Of a stretch of 64,000 bases of DNA, positions 33,742 through 46,701 are shown piece by piece (position 1 is the stretch's first letter; each line of letters starts with the position of its first letter). A program made the position numbers and the translations under genes. A model generated the notes under the pieces. That model did not search any database and was not told the DNA's origin. It saw only the letters and a program-made list of their open reading frames with translations. Location of the stretch: contig NC_073695.1 of the NCBI RefSeq assembly GCF_029784165.1, forward strand, positions 243,572,089-243,636,088, in the 5' to 3' direction. This stretch comes from Wyeomyia smithii (Eukaryota > Arthropoda > Insecta > Diptera > Culicidae).

Positions 33742-34764
33742 AAACATGCGGTCGTGTCTAGGATACCACCCTCGTACTATTTTTTTTCCATTTGATTAAT
33801 CCAGAAGAGTTTTGGGCAACTTAATTGTTTATTTAAAATATCTATTGTAAAAAAATCTGATATGACCGTTTATTTAAACCACAATGTGTTTTTAAAATAT
33901 TTTTTATTCAATTCAGACAATTGCCTAGAAGTCATCCGTTGAAAACTTTTCTCTCACTTTGGTATTATTGAGATATATCGATTTATGAAAAAATAGCAGC
34001 CCTTTTCAAATGTTAGTACTGAGCAATTTTCAAAAAAATATGCAAAGTTGCTTAAAGTAGTAAGGCTTATGTATCCACAATGTTTCATTGAATTCTTAGA
34101 GGATGCTGCCAGCCCCTCAGTCGAGCTACCTTTTCCTAATATTGATCGTTACATCTACCCATTGACATCGAAACATCGGGAGTTGATTGTACGAGCGGTT
34201 GGCAACAAATTTAAACAATCTACAGATGCTTTGTTGTTATGCCTATTGTCAGGTAAACAAAACCGTGATTGCAAAAAAAAATGTAGTGGGGAACTTCAAG
34301 CATAAAAGTTATTTGCGGTAAATTTTCTACTATCTAAATAGTATTTACAGTAATAGTTTTTATCTGGTCGGAGTAATGCATCGATCTTTTTAATTCAAAG
34401 TGATAATGATGGACAGCTTCATTCGTACTAGTCAGTTCGATAACTATATCAACGAAAGGTGAATCAAGTTCTCATTGACACCAAGACCAGTTATAGGTAT
34501 GTTTTAAACACAGAAATCTGTTTCACGTGAGAACTTTCTGAAAATATTCAAGAATTTGGTTGGTAATTTTTTTGAATTAAGTGAAATTTTGTGATTATTG
34601 TCTTTGAAAATAAATACTCTATCATCCTCAATCATGAGACTCGGATGACTATAAACACACGAGAGTTAAAAACATGTCGTGTGATATCATTTAGTTCAAC
34701 ATATCATATCGATTCTTTTGAAAATTTACTCAAACGTATAAACAAACAAAGTAGGCAAAGCTGC
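33742..34764. other. Non-coding, one unassigned 85-codon open frame
   Basis: A plus-strand open frame at 34,048-34,305 (beginning MLKVVRLMYPQCF) has balanced composition but no motif that I recognise and no visible splice or promoter context. I do not call it a gene. Confidence 0.35.
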
Positions 34765-34768
34765 TTAA

Positions 34769-34908
34769 CCCGCTAGTGCCCAATGCCGCCATTTGGCGGG
34801 CTTCAGTCAAACCTCTAAAAAGCTTCATTAGATATCTAAAAAGTGTTTATAATGATTAATTGTGATTTGACCGAAGCCAGTCTAGAAATAAACTTGGGCA
34901 CTAGAGGG
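34769..34908. mobile_element. piggyBac-like MITE, copy 1 (140 bp)
   Basis: The ends CCCGCTAGTGCCCAA and TTGGGCACTAGAGGG are flanked by TTAA on both sides (34,765-34,768 and 34,909-34,912). CCC-type termini with a TTAA target are diagnostic of piggyBac-like elements. There is no coding capacity. A second copy is at 61,237-61,368. Confidence 0.88.
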
Positions 34909-34912
34909 TTAA

Positions 34913-35899
34913 TTTGGGAAATTCACTAATTCAATTCTTATATCCGGGATTACTAAATTCTTACAATAATTAATAGCTGCTTACTACTATGCAAGCAATC
35001 ATTAACTAACTCGAAGAAACTACGTAGTATACTAATACTACTGAAAAAAATTATATAGTAGACGAATTTGTAAATACTTGCTTTGGTGGAGATGTTGAAC
35101 TGTTTTCTCTACAGAAACACGCGTAAAATCACTATCACTAACTGTACATCGACGTGTAGCACGTATGCATGTAAAACACTAGAATTTCCACAAATTCCAC
35201 CTCCTGAATATCGGTTTACCTTAGAGGTTACCTTTATTTCAGTTCTTGAATTCTCCCAGTAATGAGAATTTCCACAAACAAATAAAAAACTTGACTAATT
35301 ACAAGCGTTTCCAAGTAAAAACTTGTTCGTTAGACAATCAAAACGTCAGACTATCACATTCCGCATAAATCACTGATTGCTATGATTGAAAGTTGACTTT
35401 GTAAGGTTTCTAATAAAAGCAACAGGTTTCATCTATCAACTGTTGAGTTCATGTTTTGAACCGAAAGTTTATTAAAGCACCCATTACAGTTTAGTAGACA
35501 AATCATCATTCAATAGCTGTTAATAATAGTCAAAGCAAGCACAAGCGGTTTTTGTATTGAACCTACCTTTCCGAAGCTGTCATCACATACTTTAGTAAAA
35601 TCAGTATCATTAATTGAAAGTAGTAGGAGGAAAAAAGCAACACAAAAGCGATTAAAACACAAGCAACCCGGTTTTAGTTTTGTGATTTGAATTTAATTTC
35701 TACTCAGTTAGTTTCCCATTGCGTGTGTGTGATTTTTTTTTTTTGGTTTTCACTTCCCGTACTTGTTTCGGTATACTTCTGGCTTTTTCGTTTGTTTGTT
35801 TTAATTTTTCTCTCACTTCTGCCTCTGTTAGTCAGAACCTGCTTTGTTGCTGTTTGCTGTCTTGTGTTGTGTTATTTTTTTGTGTTATACTCAGTGTTG
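34913..35899 (-). other. Presumed 3' flank or 3' UTR of the YxN-motif gene
   Basis: The stretch follows the stop codon at 35,900 on the minus strand. A TTTATT at 35,468-35,473 (AATAAA on the minus strand) could serve as a poly(A) signal about 430 bases past the stop. No other feature is seen. Confidence 0.4.
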
Positions 35900-36799
35900 T
35901 TATTCAATAGCAAATTTATCTTTACACATATCGTTATTATTATTATTATTAACCGATGACGATGATTTAGAGTTAGTTATTGCTGGAGTACTCATTGGCA
36001 CAGGAGTGATAGGTTTAAAGGCTACCGAGTTAGATTCATACTTGTAGACCGGTGGCACCGGAGCCGGGGGAACGGACGAGGGTCCTCCTAGTGTGTGATG
36101 TCGCTGATGGGCGTGCTTTTGCTTATGTTGTTGCTGCTGCTGCTGCTGCTGTTGATGATGATGATGATGATGATGCTGATGATGTTGGTGTTGCTGGGAA
36201 TGATGATTGCTGTGCTGATATTGAAGACTTTTCTGCTCTAAGTCGCTACCGCTGCTGTCCTCTTCGCTTTGCGATTGGCTTGGATGCTGCCGCACTGTGG
36301 CCAGAGTGGCCGTGGCCAGGGTTGTGTGCTGCCGAGCTGCGGCCAACGAACGGCGACTACTGCTAGTGGTTAGTGCACTGCTACTGCTGTTGCTACTATT
36401 GCTGCTGCTGGTGATAAACGGATTCGTAGGATTCACGGCCTGCGGGAACTTGCCGATGCTATTGCTATTGGTAAAATTGCTGCTAGTATTGCTGCCACTG
36501 TTGTTGGCCGGGACGCCGTTGCGATAGTCGCGCAGCGTTTTCGAGCTGATCGAGTGGGACTTGATCTTGAGATCGCGCACCGTCGCTTCCACCGTTTGGG
36601 AGGATTGGAAATTAAAGCTATGATGTTTTTGTAAAGGCAGTTTAATGTGACGTCGGTTCGAGGAAACGAGATTCTTCTTCAGTAATTGGTTGATCTTGGC
36701 TTGATTGCTTCTATCTACGGGGAACAGCTCCTTCGGTATCAGGATGCGCGTCTGGTGCTGGGTGATTTCGAAGTAATGATTATCGTATGCGGAGGGACA
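35900..36799 (-). CDS. YxN-motif gene, exon D (last exon of this isoform), 299 codons
   Basis: A strong acceptor (TTTCCCTTCAG) precedes CPSAYDNHYFEITQHQTRIL. The frame is open to TAA at 35,900-35,902. The exon contains a basic region (NQLLKKNLVSSNRRHIKL), a Ser/Asn-rich low-complexity stretch, a His run and a Gln run (coded by CAT/CAG repeats at 36,120-36,192), and a proline-rich segment (VPPAPVPPVYKYE). The exon C junction is phase 0, so the two exons join without a frame change. I do not recognise an enzyme or known domain. Composition suggests an intracellular scaffold or a cytoplasmic tail. Confidence 0.85.
   Translation of the reverse strand, partial: CPSAYDNHYFEITQHQTRILIPKELFPVDRSNQAKINQLLKKNLVSSNRRHIKLPLQKHHSFNFQSSQTVEATVRDLKIKSHSISSKTLRDYRNGVPANNSGSNTSSNFTNSNSIGKFPQAVNPTNPFITSSSNSSNSSSSALTTSSSRRSLAAARQHTTLATATLATVRQHPSQSQSEEDSSGSDLEQKSLQYQHSNHHSQQHQHHQHHHHHHHQQQQQQQQQHKQKHAHQRHHTLGGPSSVPPAPVPPVYKYESNSVAFKPITPVPMSTPAITNSKSSSSVNNNNNNDMCKDKFAIE
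36120..36192 (-). repeat. CAG/CAT coding trinucleotide repeat
   Basis: On the minus strand the repeat encodes about seven histidines then about nine glutamines inside exon D. Such tracts are common and length-polymorphic in insect regulatory and signalling proteins. Confidence 0.85.
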
Positions 36800-36870
36800 C
36801 TGAAGGGAAAGTGGTCCCGATTTGTTAGTATAAATTGATTAGAGAAAGAGAAACAAAACACTTCACTTAC

Positions 36871-37653
36871 CTCACCGCCTGAGTTGAACTCATCATTCCC
36901 CCTGGGATCCGTCTCATAGCCGGAACTGATCGGCAGATTCATGTAAATCGGATCCAACTTGTTGCTGTACAGCTGGATGTTCTTCGACAGCAACGAATTG
37001 GTCGAGGCATACTTCCGGTGGCGTGGAGCCGGAATCGGTTTGATGCAGTCATAATAGCTGTTGGACACCGCGCTGTTCGATCGACTGCTCGATCGCCGCG
37101 GTTTTCGCAGGCTGATTTTATACCGTTCCTGTCCATCGATCGTAAACTTTCCACCGGCTGCCGATCCGCCGGGACTTGGAATTATGGGCGATTCGTGAAT
37201 CTGAATCGAATCGGTTAGATTTTCGTACAGCGGAGTTACCGTTTCGAGATCGATTAGCTTCTTGGTTTCCCCGACGCTCCCGGAGCCGGGCCTTTTCAGA
37301 GACTTTCCCGAGGATAGACTGTGAGTGGACAGGCTGTCGCTGTTGTCCAGCAACTGCTGATGATGTCCGCTAATTAAAGTTTTCTTCCGCTCGGCGGTTC
37401 TGATGGCCGGATTAGATGACTCCTGGCCGCTGGACAGGGACGATTTATTGCTTTGGTTAGTTAGCACAGTGGATTGGCTTGTGTTATAGGACGAAAGTTC
37501 AGAATTGGGCGGCGGCTTAGTGGCACTCGGATTGCTATTGTCACGCTGCTGATAGTTGATGTAGTTATACGGGTGAGTCGGAAAACATGACGGGGTTAGC
37601 GATTTGTTAGGACACTTCACGGCCGGAGTGTGGCTGGTTTTTGCTAGCATGAT
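36871..37653 (-). CDS. YxN-motif gene, exon C, 261 codons
   Basis: The exon is framed by a TTTGTTTGTTTCAG acceptor and a GAG|GTAAGTG donor, is exactly 783 nt long and is phase 0 at both ends. It is rich in Ser, Asn and Pro. It has tyrosine motifs TPLYENLTDS, DPIYMNLPI and SSGYETD, a polybasic/proline segment (IKPIPAPRHRKYAS), and a basic Ser-rich segment (SLRKPRRSSSRSNSAVSNS). YENL and YMNL fit the YxN consensus bound by the Grb2 SH2 domain when phosphorylated. A docking or adaptor role downstream of a tyrosine kinase is inferred, not shown. I cannot name the orthologue. Confidence 0.86.
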
Positions 37654-37894
37654 CTGAAACAAACAAACAAACAAACGAATACCAAACAGATACACGCACA
37701 CATGCCATTCGCAGCAAGCAGATGGTGTTGGAGGTTAGTTAAAGCACCGATCACAGTAGGCGCAGTGAGCTGACACAATAGCTTATTAAGAGGGCCGTTC
37801 CTAAATCACGTGGTCATATTTTGGTCAAATTTTATACCCCCTCATAACCTTCAACAGATTTACTCATTTACATCTCGAACAAGAGACGATATTT

Positions 37895-38220
37895 GTCAGT
37901 CAATTTGACTCCCTGAGTTATTAAATTGAAGTTTTGCTCACAACCAATCATATTTAATCAATACAACATCAGTCGTTAGGGTATCAGTCATTCGAAAGTC
38001 ATCATTTAAATAGACATATATTGGTGGAATATGCCTGCTTTAGCTTCATTCGATATAAGTGATGATAAATTTAAATACGTCACGGGATTGACTGATTTCC
38101 CAGTTTCCAAAACTTAGTAGGCTTGATTGTTTATGGAGAGATTCGATACTAGAAGACATGAAACAAGCTAACATAACCATGATGAATCTAGATGAAGTAA
38201 CTTGCGATACCAATAACAAC
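37895..38220 (+). pseudogene. LRR gene relic, paralogue of 24,354-24,700
   Basis: CAATTTGACTCCCTGA, GACATATATTGGTGGAATATGC, TTTAAATACGTCACGGG, AGTTTCCAAAACTTAGTA and TGTTTATGGAGAGA occur in the same order as in the LRR gene. Several indels destroy the frame. About 70 codons between the first two blocks are missing or scrambled. Confidence 0.8.
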
Positions 38221-38630
38221 GGTCTAATGTCGGTATCTGCATGTCCATGACTGCCATGAATTAGAAAAAAAACGAATAGCTGCTTGAAAACAATCAAGTT
38301 TAGCAGGAGAGAGATATATTTAAAATGATGTTTCGAAAGCCTTTAAATTAATACAGAAGATGATCCATAAACAAAGAATTAGAAAAATATTTTTGAATTG
38401 TGCAATATGGATTAAAGCACCTGACCTTCTCTTCCTAGAATAAAGGGTCTTCAAAAGTAGTCAAACCTGATAGTGAAATTAGAGAACTGTTTCCTGCTGG
38501 GGGGCAAAATGACTGGTCAAGGAATTTTAATCAATGCCGAACCAATTTCCTTGTCAATCTGTTAAGAACACAGAAGACTTTGTTGAAAATTTTAATTCTT
38601 CGGAGGGTTTCAATACTGACGAGTTCATAG
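38221..38630. other. Non-coding
   Basis: I see nothing beyond short open frames. Confidence 0.45.
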
Positions 38631-38639
38631 TTTAGCTGC

Positions 38640-38940
38640 TCCAGAGCGTTTCAGGATTGACACCGTTCATGTGCTCGCTGTGGAAAGGAGAAAATGTAGG
38701 AAGAATTTTTTCTTGTTTTTTTCCTATTGTGCTGGTGTGAGCGCGTCCAGAATGGACGATGAAAGCAACATGTCTGATCCTGAAGGCGGATTCCAAATTG
38801 TTTTCCCGGTTGAACGTCACGGATACAAGGCTCCAACAGTCGAAACCAGAACATCGCAGCAGCTAACACTTTGGGTTAACTGTATCCGGAAGGATATCTG
38901 GGGCCGTGGGTTGTATTTTTTCGTCCCAAAATAATAGCAT
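38640..38940 (+). pseudogene. Non-LTR retrotransposon ORF1 remnant
   Basis: One frame encodes MDDESNMSDPEGGF; after a frame shift comes LYPEGYLGPWVVFFRPK. The second motif matches what I remember of ORF1 (gag-like) proteins of mosquito Jockey-group elements. A second relic with LYPEGSLEPWVVFFRP is at 44,290-44,400. Both are short, damaged fragments. Confidence 0.6.
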
Positions 38941-39009
38941 TAGGTACAATGCAAATTTATAGGAATGCTTTGACACCTTTTTCGGATGGCAGTAAAAAAA
39001 TAACAGATA

Positions 39010-39120
39010 ATTGAGTGTGAAGCGAAAGAAAAGCAGCTTTTACATCCCCTTCTCGCTGATTGCCAGCCACAGAAGCCCCTACTTGGAGAACTTGATGTGA
39101 AAAAAAAAACTTCAAAGTAA
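39010..39120 (-). mobile_element. ITmD37E fragment
   Basis: GCGAAAGAAAAGCAGCTTTT, CCCTTCTCGCTGATTGCCAG and GGAGAACTTGATGTGAAA align in order with 1605-1690 of the ITmD37E copy, the part just before the second catalytic D. It is a third, independent and more diverged relic, not embedded in an hAT-like carrier. Confidence 0.72.
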
Positions 39121-39940
39121 TTATCCATTTCGGGGGTAAGTTCTCAAACAAACGTCAGGAGCGCCTATGGAAAATCCACTTTCACATTTTCTATGTGAAC
39201 TTTTTATAGAAAACATGGAAAATAAACTAGAAGAATTTTTTTACCAGATCGTTGTAAGAGATACTAGGGCAGCACTTTTCACATTTGTAAACATACAAAT
39301 ATTCGCTCATAAAACAACAGGTTTCCTTTGTGAGATGTAATCGTTGTGAAAAACTCAACCACCGAAATTCGAAATATATAGGAAACCCACGCAACCAAAA
39401 CGGGTTATACGATGCACTTTGAACCACTTCGTCTAACATAAAATGGCGGCTTTACACCATATCGTTGGTTTCGTGCAATATTGGCACAACTCAAAATCAT
39501 TGTTTCGAAACAAAGTGTTCGTAAATTTATGTAAAAATTGTTTTTTTTTCATTTTCATGACAACTTTCAATTTCAAGGATTCCTATTCGCATTAAACCTA
39601 TTTGGGTCTCTTATACTTATGTTATGAGCAAGTTATACTAGATAAAACCCCACCTTTTAAAAAAATTACTCAAATTCGAACTTTTACCCTGCACATGGGG
39701 CAAAAATGAACAAGTTTGCTCTGTAGAAACAGTGTATTGATTACTATCTTTAATGAAATTAAACAGATTTTGTTAATTTTGCACCGATTTTTTTTAGTTG
39801 TGTTAGAGCGGTGGTGCCCTGAAACTATTTCCTAATCCTGGAAATTTGGTTTTCCAACGATATGTTCCTAAGGGATTTTATGAATATTTGAACAAAATTT
39901 TACAATTAAAGTTCATAATGTTCATAAGTTCATAATTAAA
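39121..39940. other. Non-coding
   Basis: Short open frames only, with no motif recognised. Confidence 0.4.
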
Positions 39941-40990
39941 GTTCATCTCCACAGGCCGGTTATTATGGTTTTGGCTATCTTTGTGATGTTCTCCGAAAAT
40001 GGACCTTCCGGAATAAATTTCATTGGGGCTTCTAGAAGCCATAAATAAATGAAACAAGTTCAAATACCATCTAATATGGGTATTTTCGGAATCGTGATGA
40101 TGCCCAAAGACCCAATAACAACCTTGGACGGCATTTTTGATTCCACAATGGCGACTTCCGGTTTACGAAAACGAACCATAAATGGTCAAATTTTCGTAAT
40201 CGAATTGATGCTGAGATCAAAATTCAACTCCAGAGGTTATTTTTAATTTTTAAATGATGACTTTCGGTTTGCAGAAACAGTAAAAATTGACCAAACACCA
40301 TCTCATATGAGTTCTCTTGGAATCAGAATGATGCCCAGAGACCTGAAAACGACTCCAGACGAACCGGAAGTCACCAATTTGACCACTTTAGGATGTTTTC
40401 TAGTAACCGGAAGTCGCCATCTTGGCTTTCAAAATGGCTTCTGGGCCATTTTTTTATGTCTGGGTATCATTCCGGTAGCAAATATATCTATATTTACAAT
40501 CATTCGACCTTACGGAAACTTAGGGCGTATATTTGCCCCATGATGAGTGTTTCAACTGGTTTGATTTTTATGACAAACGCCATAATATTTTCGGCAGAAC
40601 AGATTCACCCTACAAACCACAATTATACATGAATTTTTGTAAGTTCTGTTGTTTTCGAGTTTCTTTAGTTTCCGAATGAGGGAATCGTAATTCCCAAAGC
40701 TAAAAAAATTAGATCAGAGCAGCTCAAAACACAACTTCACACCATTTAAACAGAATCTTATGTATTTGTATTTGTGACTAGTTGAACGTTCCCGGCGATG
40801 CTCGGGATCAAAGGTGTTAAATTTAAGAATCATTTTTTTTAAATTCATTACTGCTTTAGCACAACTTACTTTAAAAATATTTCACATCTTATACGTTCAT
40901 CATCACTTTAAATACTTCAATATTTTGAGAACAGAACACACATAAACTGGAAGTCGCCATATCGGATTTCCAAACGACGTATGGAGTTCC
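39941..40990 (+). repeat. Degenerate repeat array with CGGAAGTCGCCAT core
   Basis: The CGGAAGTCGCCAT or GCGACTTCCGGTTT core recurs near 40,147, 40,262 (partial), 40,362, 40,410 and 40,950. It is accompanied by GATGATGCCCA(A/G)AGAC and ATTTTTATGTCTGGGTATC-type spacers. I recognise this style from abundant degenerate tandem repeats in mosquito genomes. Confidence 0.55.
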
Positions 40991-41279
40991 ACTTTCGGAA
41001 TTATTGAAATGGTTGGCCGAATATCATTTTAGAAGTAGTGAAGGTTTTCTGATAACTAACAATTGTGCTTTAATCCACAAAACTATGTAGAAAATAAAAA
41101 ATGACTTTCAATGCTTAATTCGCCTCTCAATCTATGTTCAAACCAAAGAAATGGGACCTTTGCTCCAGCTAAATGTTCTAAGATCTAGTTTGGGTAAAGG
41201 TAAAAAAAAAAGGTAAAAAAGTAAATCGAATCCCGTAATGTGTTACTATTCACAAATCTACGAATACATCAGAAATGTT

Positions 41280-41556
41280 ATTTGTTTATATTTGGAAATG
41301 TTAAAGAAACAACAAACATTTTATTGAAAGAAAAATCACATGTCATCCTTTTAAATTTTGATTTAGATGCGATTTGAGCGTATGCTTAAAAAGTCAAAGT
41401 TTTGCATGTATTATATGTTTATCAAAAAAAAAAAAATAAAATAGAGTATTTCAAGGTGTTTCTTTGTATGCAGAAAATCATCTTCAAAAATGCTTCGAAC
41501 ATATGTAGTTTTTTGAGTAATATGTCAACTTTTAGCATCAAGATACGTGTTATTTT
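41280..41556 (+). repeat. Diverged unit of the 175-bp tandem repeat, left of the inserted element
   Basis: ACAAACATTTTATTGAAAGA, AATCACATGTCATC, AAAGTTTTGCATG and TGAGTAATATGTCAACTTTT follow the order of the 175-bp units at 43,716-44,105. This suggests that the repeat array was split by the element at 41,557-43,669. Confidence 0.6.
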
Positions 41557-43669
41557 GACGTAGAACTACGTTTCACTTTAGCATACTACATAGGGATGCA
41601 AACTGAAAAACTGGGACGAAATTTGTCCCTTTTCAAATGCTTATAGGTCGGTTGGTTTTCAACCGATTTCCTTCATTCTTGCAGCAATCGATTGGAAAAT
41701 TATACACGCATCTGCCTAAATGCAGGAAAATGTTGTTTGAATCTGCGAACTATTGCACTATTGCAAATTGGCAAGCCTTGTTGAAATGAAAATAACGTCC
41801 TCTCATTGGTCGTTTGCTGGCTTTCCCTAAAAAGGTCGACATACCTAGTTAGCCGTAGCGTAGCAGTTTGCGCCAGTATCAGCCGAGTTTGCCGAATTTC
41901 CTTTCGGTTTGAAAAAATCATTTGCCGATTGGTCACATATCAAAGCAGCAGCGCGGTAGCAACAAACGGCCTTCTTCCCCACGATTAAGCTTGGTCTTAT
42001 TTTGGCAAACAACAGCATGCTGTGCTATTTAGCTAGCCTAGCAATCTAAATTTACTATGTGTGAAAACAGCTTTTCTGACGTAGAACTACGTTTTTCTTT
42101 AGCCTACCACATAGGGATGTTAATAGGAAAACTAATAACGAAAAAGGGACGGAAAATGTCCCTTTTTAAATGCTTATAAATCGGTTTGTTTTTAACCGAT
42201 TTCCTTGATTCTTGCTGTAATTGATTGGAAAATTATACACGCATCCATCCAAATGGAGAAAAGTGTTGATTGATTATGCGAACTATTGAAAATTGTCAAG
42301 CCTTGTTGAACATCGACAGAATAGTTTAATTAGCCGCATCGTAGCGAATTGCGGAAGTAGCAGCAGCGGGTTGCGCCAGTAAACAAATCACATAACGTAT
42401 CGAAGCAGCAGCGAGGTAGCACCAAACGTCTCGATATACCAGTTAAGGGCTTCGGCCTTCTTCCCGCAATAAAGTTTTGCTTTATCTTGGCAACAACACA
42501 TTCTGTGCTGAATCCATGAAAATACAATCTGTCGCGGCCGTCTTATTTACTAAATACGAAAACAGCTTTTACAGATTTTGAACAACAAAATGCCTTTCTC
42601 AAGGCAAATAAACAAGTAATTGTAGGTTAATAATTTTTTGACAATAACACAAGCATTCTGTGCTGGATCCTAGCAATCAAATACTGTCGCGACGGGATCA
42701 AAAAATTTACTTTATTTATTTACCTAATACCCCCCCTGTTGGGGCACTACAAAGGCTTCGATCAGCATAACCGATTTTGAACAACAAACTGTTCTGTTCT
42801 GTTAGAACGCCTTAACAAAGGTGATTGATTCGACTTTACAGGAATAAATTGAAGTCAATTCAATCAATCAGCATGAACAGAATTTCGTCGTCTCCCAGCT
42901 GCTCAGTTGCAACATGACGCAACACGCAACAGCGAGCAAACAAAATCGCTTGATGGTACAAACGTTGCGTGTGTGAGAGCACAATCGGTGTTTATTCGCT
43001 GTATACAAAAATCAAATGCGAATTGTGGAATAATTTGTCTAAAGAACATTAGAGAATGGTAAAACTGAACAGAAAGGCGTGGCCTATTTCGTAGAACCTT
43101 TGGCTATACAAGAGTGTTTCTGGTAAAACCAGCTGCATTCATTAGTCGGAAGATGAGCTGGCTAGACCGTCCACAACGTTGACAGCAGTAGCAGCAGATA
43201 TCAGCACTCAGCGGTAACAGCGGGTTGCGCCTGTGGTTGCCTTTAAATCAAACAAATCACTTGCCCTGTGGTTGGTCACCATGTCTCAGAAGCAGCGCGG
43301 TTCTTCTCACTTCTCAGCGTGGGTCGTCAGACTGCCGTTATTGCCCCACTACTGAGGCAGCATAAAGGTTGTCATCAGCAAATCCAATTTCGAGCAGTAA
43401 AATGCCTTTCTCAAGGCAAATAAAGAGATATTTGAAGGATAATAATTTTTCGACAACTCAAGCGAGCAATCTGTGCTGGATACTAGCAATTTAAATCTGT
43501 ATCGGCCTTCTAATTTACTGAATGTGAAACAGCTTTTACAGCTCGTGTTTTCAGTGTCTTTATTCCCCCACTGTTGAGGCAGCACAAAGCAAGCATTAGT
43601 AGACTTTATGACTCATCAATGAAACACTTACAACAATGCATTTGTTAATAGTGTGCGTAGTTCTACGTC
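41557..43669. mobile_element. Non-autonomous element with palindrome-like ends (two nested or tandem copies)
   Basis: The left ends GACGTAGAACTACGT occur at 41,557 and 42,078, each followed by TTTAGC and CACATAGGGATG (TACATAGGGATG in the first). The inverted right end is at 43,655-43,669. The body is the reverse complement of parts of 10.2-11.5 kb, including the CACACACGCAACG, GTTTATTCGCTG and GACGACGAAATTC blocks, and has repeated GCCTTTCTCAAGGC hairpins. No transposase is present. The first copy is a fragment of about 0.5 kb. Confidence 0.6.
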
Positions 43670-43715
43670 AGTTATGCAGTCGTGTCTTGGATACAACCTC
43701 CTACTTTTTTTTTTC

Positions 43716-44105
43716 TCAAATGTCTTTCCTGAACATTAACAAACATTTTGATGAAAAAAGGATCTCATGTCATCGCTTTGAATTTTAGTTTAGAGGTAAA
43801 TTCAGTATAAAAAGTCACAATTTTGCATGTTTTACGTAGTTTTGTGAATAATATCTCAAGTTTTAGTAATCTGATACTAATTATTTTTCCTCAAATGTCT
43901 TTCCTGAACGTAAAAAACATTTTAATGAAAGAAGAATCACATGTCATCGCTTTGAATTTTGGTTTAGAGGCAAATTCAGCTTGAAAAGTCATAATTTTGC
44001 ATGTTTTACGTAGTTTTGTGAATAATATCTCAAGTTTTAGTAATCAGATACCTATTATTTTTTCTCTAATGTCTTTCCTGAACATCAGCGAATATTTTCC
44101 GGTTT
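43716..44105 (+). repeat. 175-bp tandem repeat, two and a fraction units
   Basis: TCAAATGTCTTTCCTGAAC starts at 43,716 and 43,891, with a diverged third start at about 44,065. Each unit includes CACATGTCATCGCTTTGAAT and TGCATGTTTTACGTAGTTTT. Units are about 90 percent alike by eye. Confidence 0.8.
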
Positions 44106-44289
44106 ATAAACCTTTATGTCCCGCTAACCGCTTATTTTTCTGATTTAGAACGATTTTAAATCATGATGATTACTGTACACCACAGAGACGGAGGGAACAA
44201 TATCAATAAGATCAAGCGTTACGGAATTCCATTTTTATATAGTAGAGTTTAACTGATGTTATAATGCTGCAAATTCATACAATGTTGTA

Positions 44290-44400
44290 TGAATTTGCAA
44301 CCCAATGTTTTAATCTGTATCCAGAAGGATCTCTGGAGCCGTGGGTTGTATTTTTTCGACCCGAATAAAAGCATTAAAAACAATGCGAAATTCATGAGAA
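44290..44400 (+). pseudogene. Non-LTR retrotransposon ORF1 relic
   Basis: It encodes LYPEGSLEPWVVFFRP and then TAA. It is homologous at DNA level to 38,875-38,960 (GTGGGTTGTATTTTTTCG). Confidence 0.55.
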
Positions 44401-46048
<1,648 letters not shown>

Positions 46049-46701
46049 TTGGCAGAGCTGTATGCCACCACGGGTCGGTATTTGGTGATTACCGTAGGCC
46101 ACGGAAGTGCTAACTGCAAGAACGCAGTCCCGGACCATCAGCGAGAGCTAGCCTAGGTTGTGGTGAGACTCAGGCATTGGGCCGCCGAATTCTCACAAAA
46201 GCCACATTATCCGGAAGCAGCTCTGACGGAGCGAATAGTGCCGCTCCCACCACCCAAATGCACTAATTCGCCCATTGGGATTGATGCCAGTAAGTTCCCA
46301 ATTACGGTAACTGGTCGCAACGCCATATGATAAGAGTCGGATTTCGTTTTCGTACCACGATTCTGGGCTGGCACCTGCGCCGAGCTCCCTTAGTAAGGTC
46401 GTGTGACAACGGCTTGAAACGGCGAGACAACAACCGGTGCAGGGGTCTCCGTCCCGTAAAACCTGGCAGGCCTTCCAGTACGTTCCAAATTCATTGCCCG
46501 GTGGGAACCGGGCAGGAGTGGGATCAGATGTCCTTTCCTGACTTGCGCCGGTCGGGGGTGTCATAGTTGCTCATAAGGCGCTATGGCAGCCGCCCCTAGC
46601 CATGGCCTCACTGCTTCGGCATAGACTACCATGGGACCAGATAGGCGACCACTCCAGTATGGATAAGGATAGCGGCTGGAAGGGGGACCCAATTAACAAG
46701 A

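Noticed and set aside
34048..34305. 85-codon open frame with protein-like composition
   Set aside because: No similarity recognised and no regulatory context; kept only as a note in the feature list.
46193..46564. 123-codon minus-strand open frame in the R1 5' UTR (also 51,680-52,051)
   Set aside because: It is antisense to the element and identical in both copies only because the DNA is; no domain or promoter seen.
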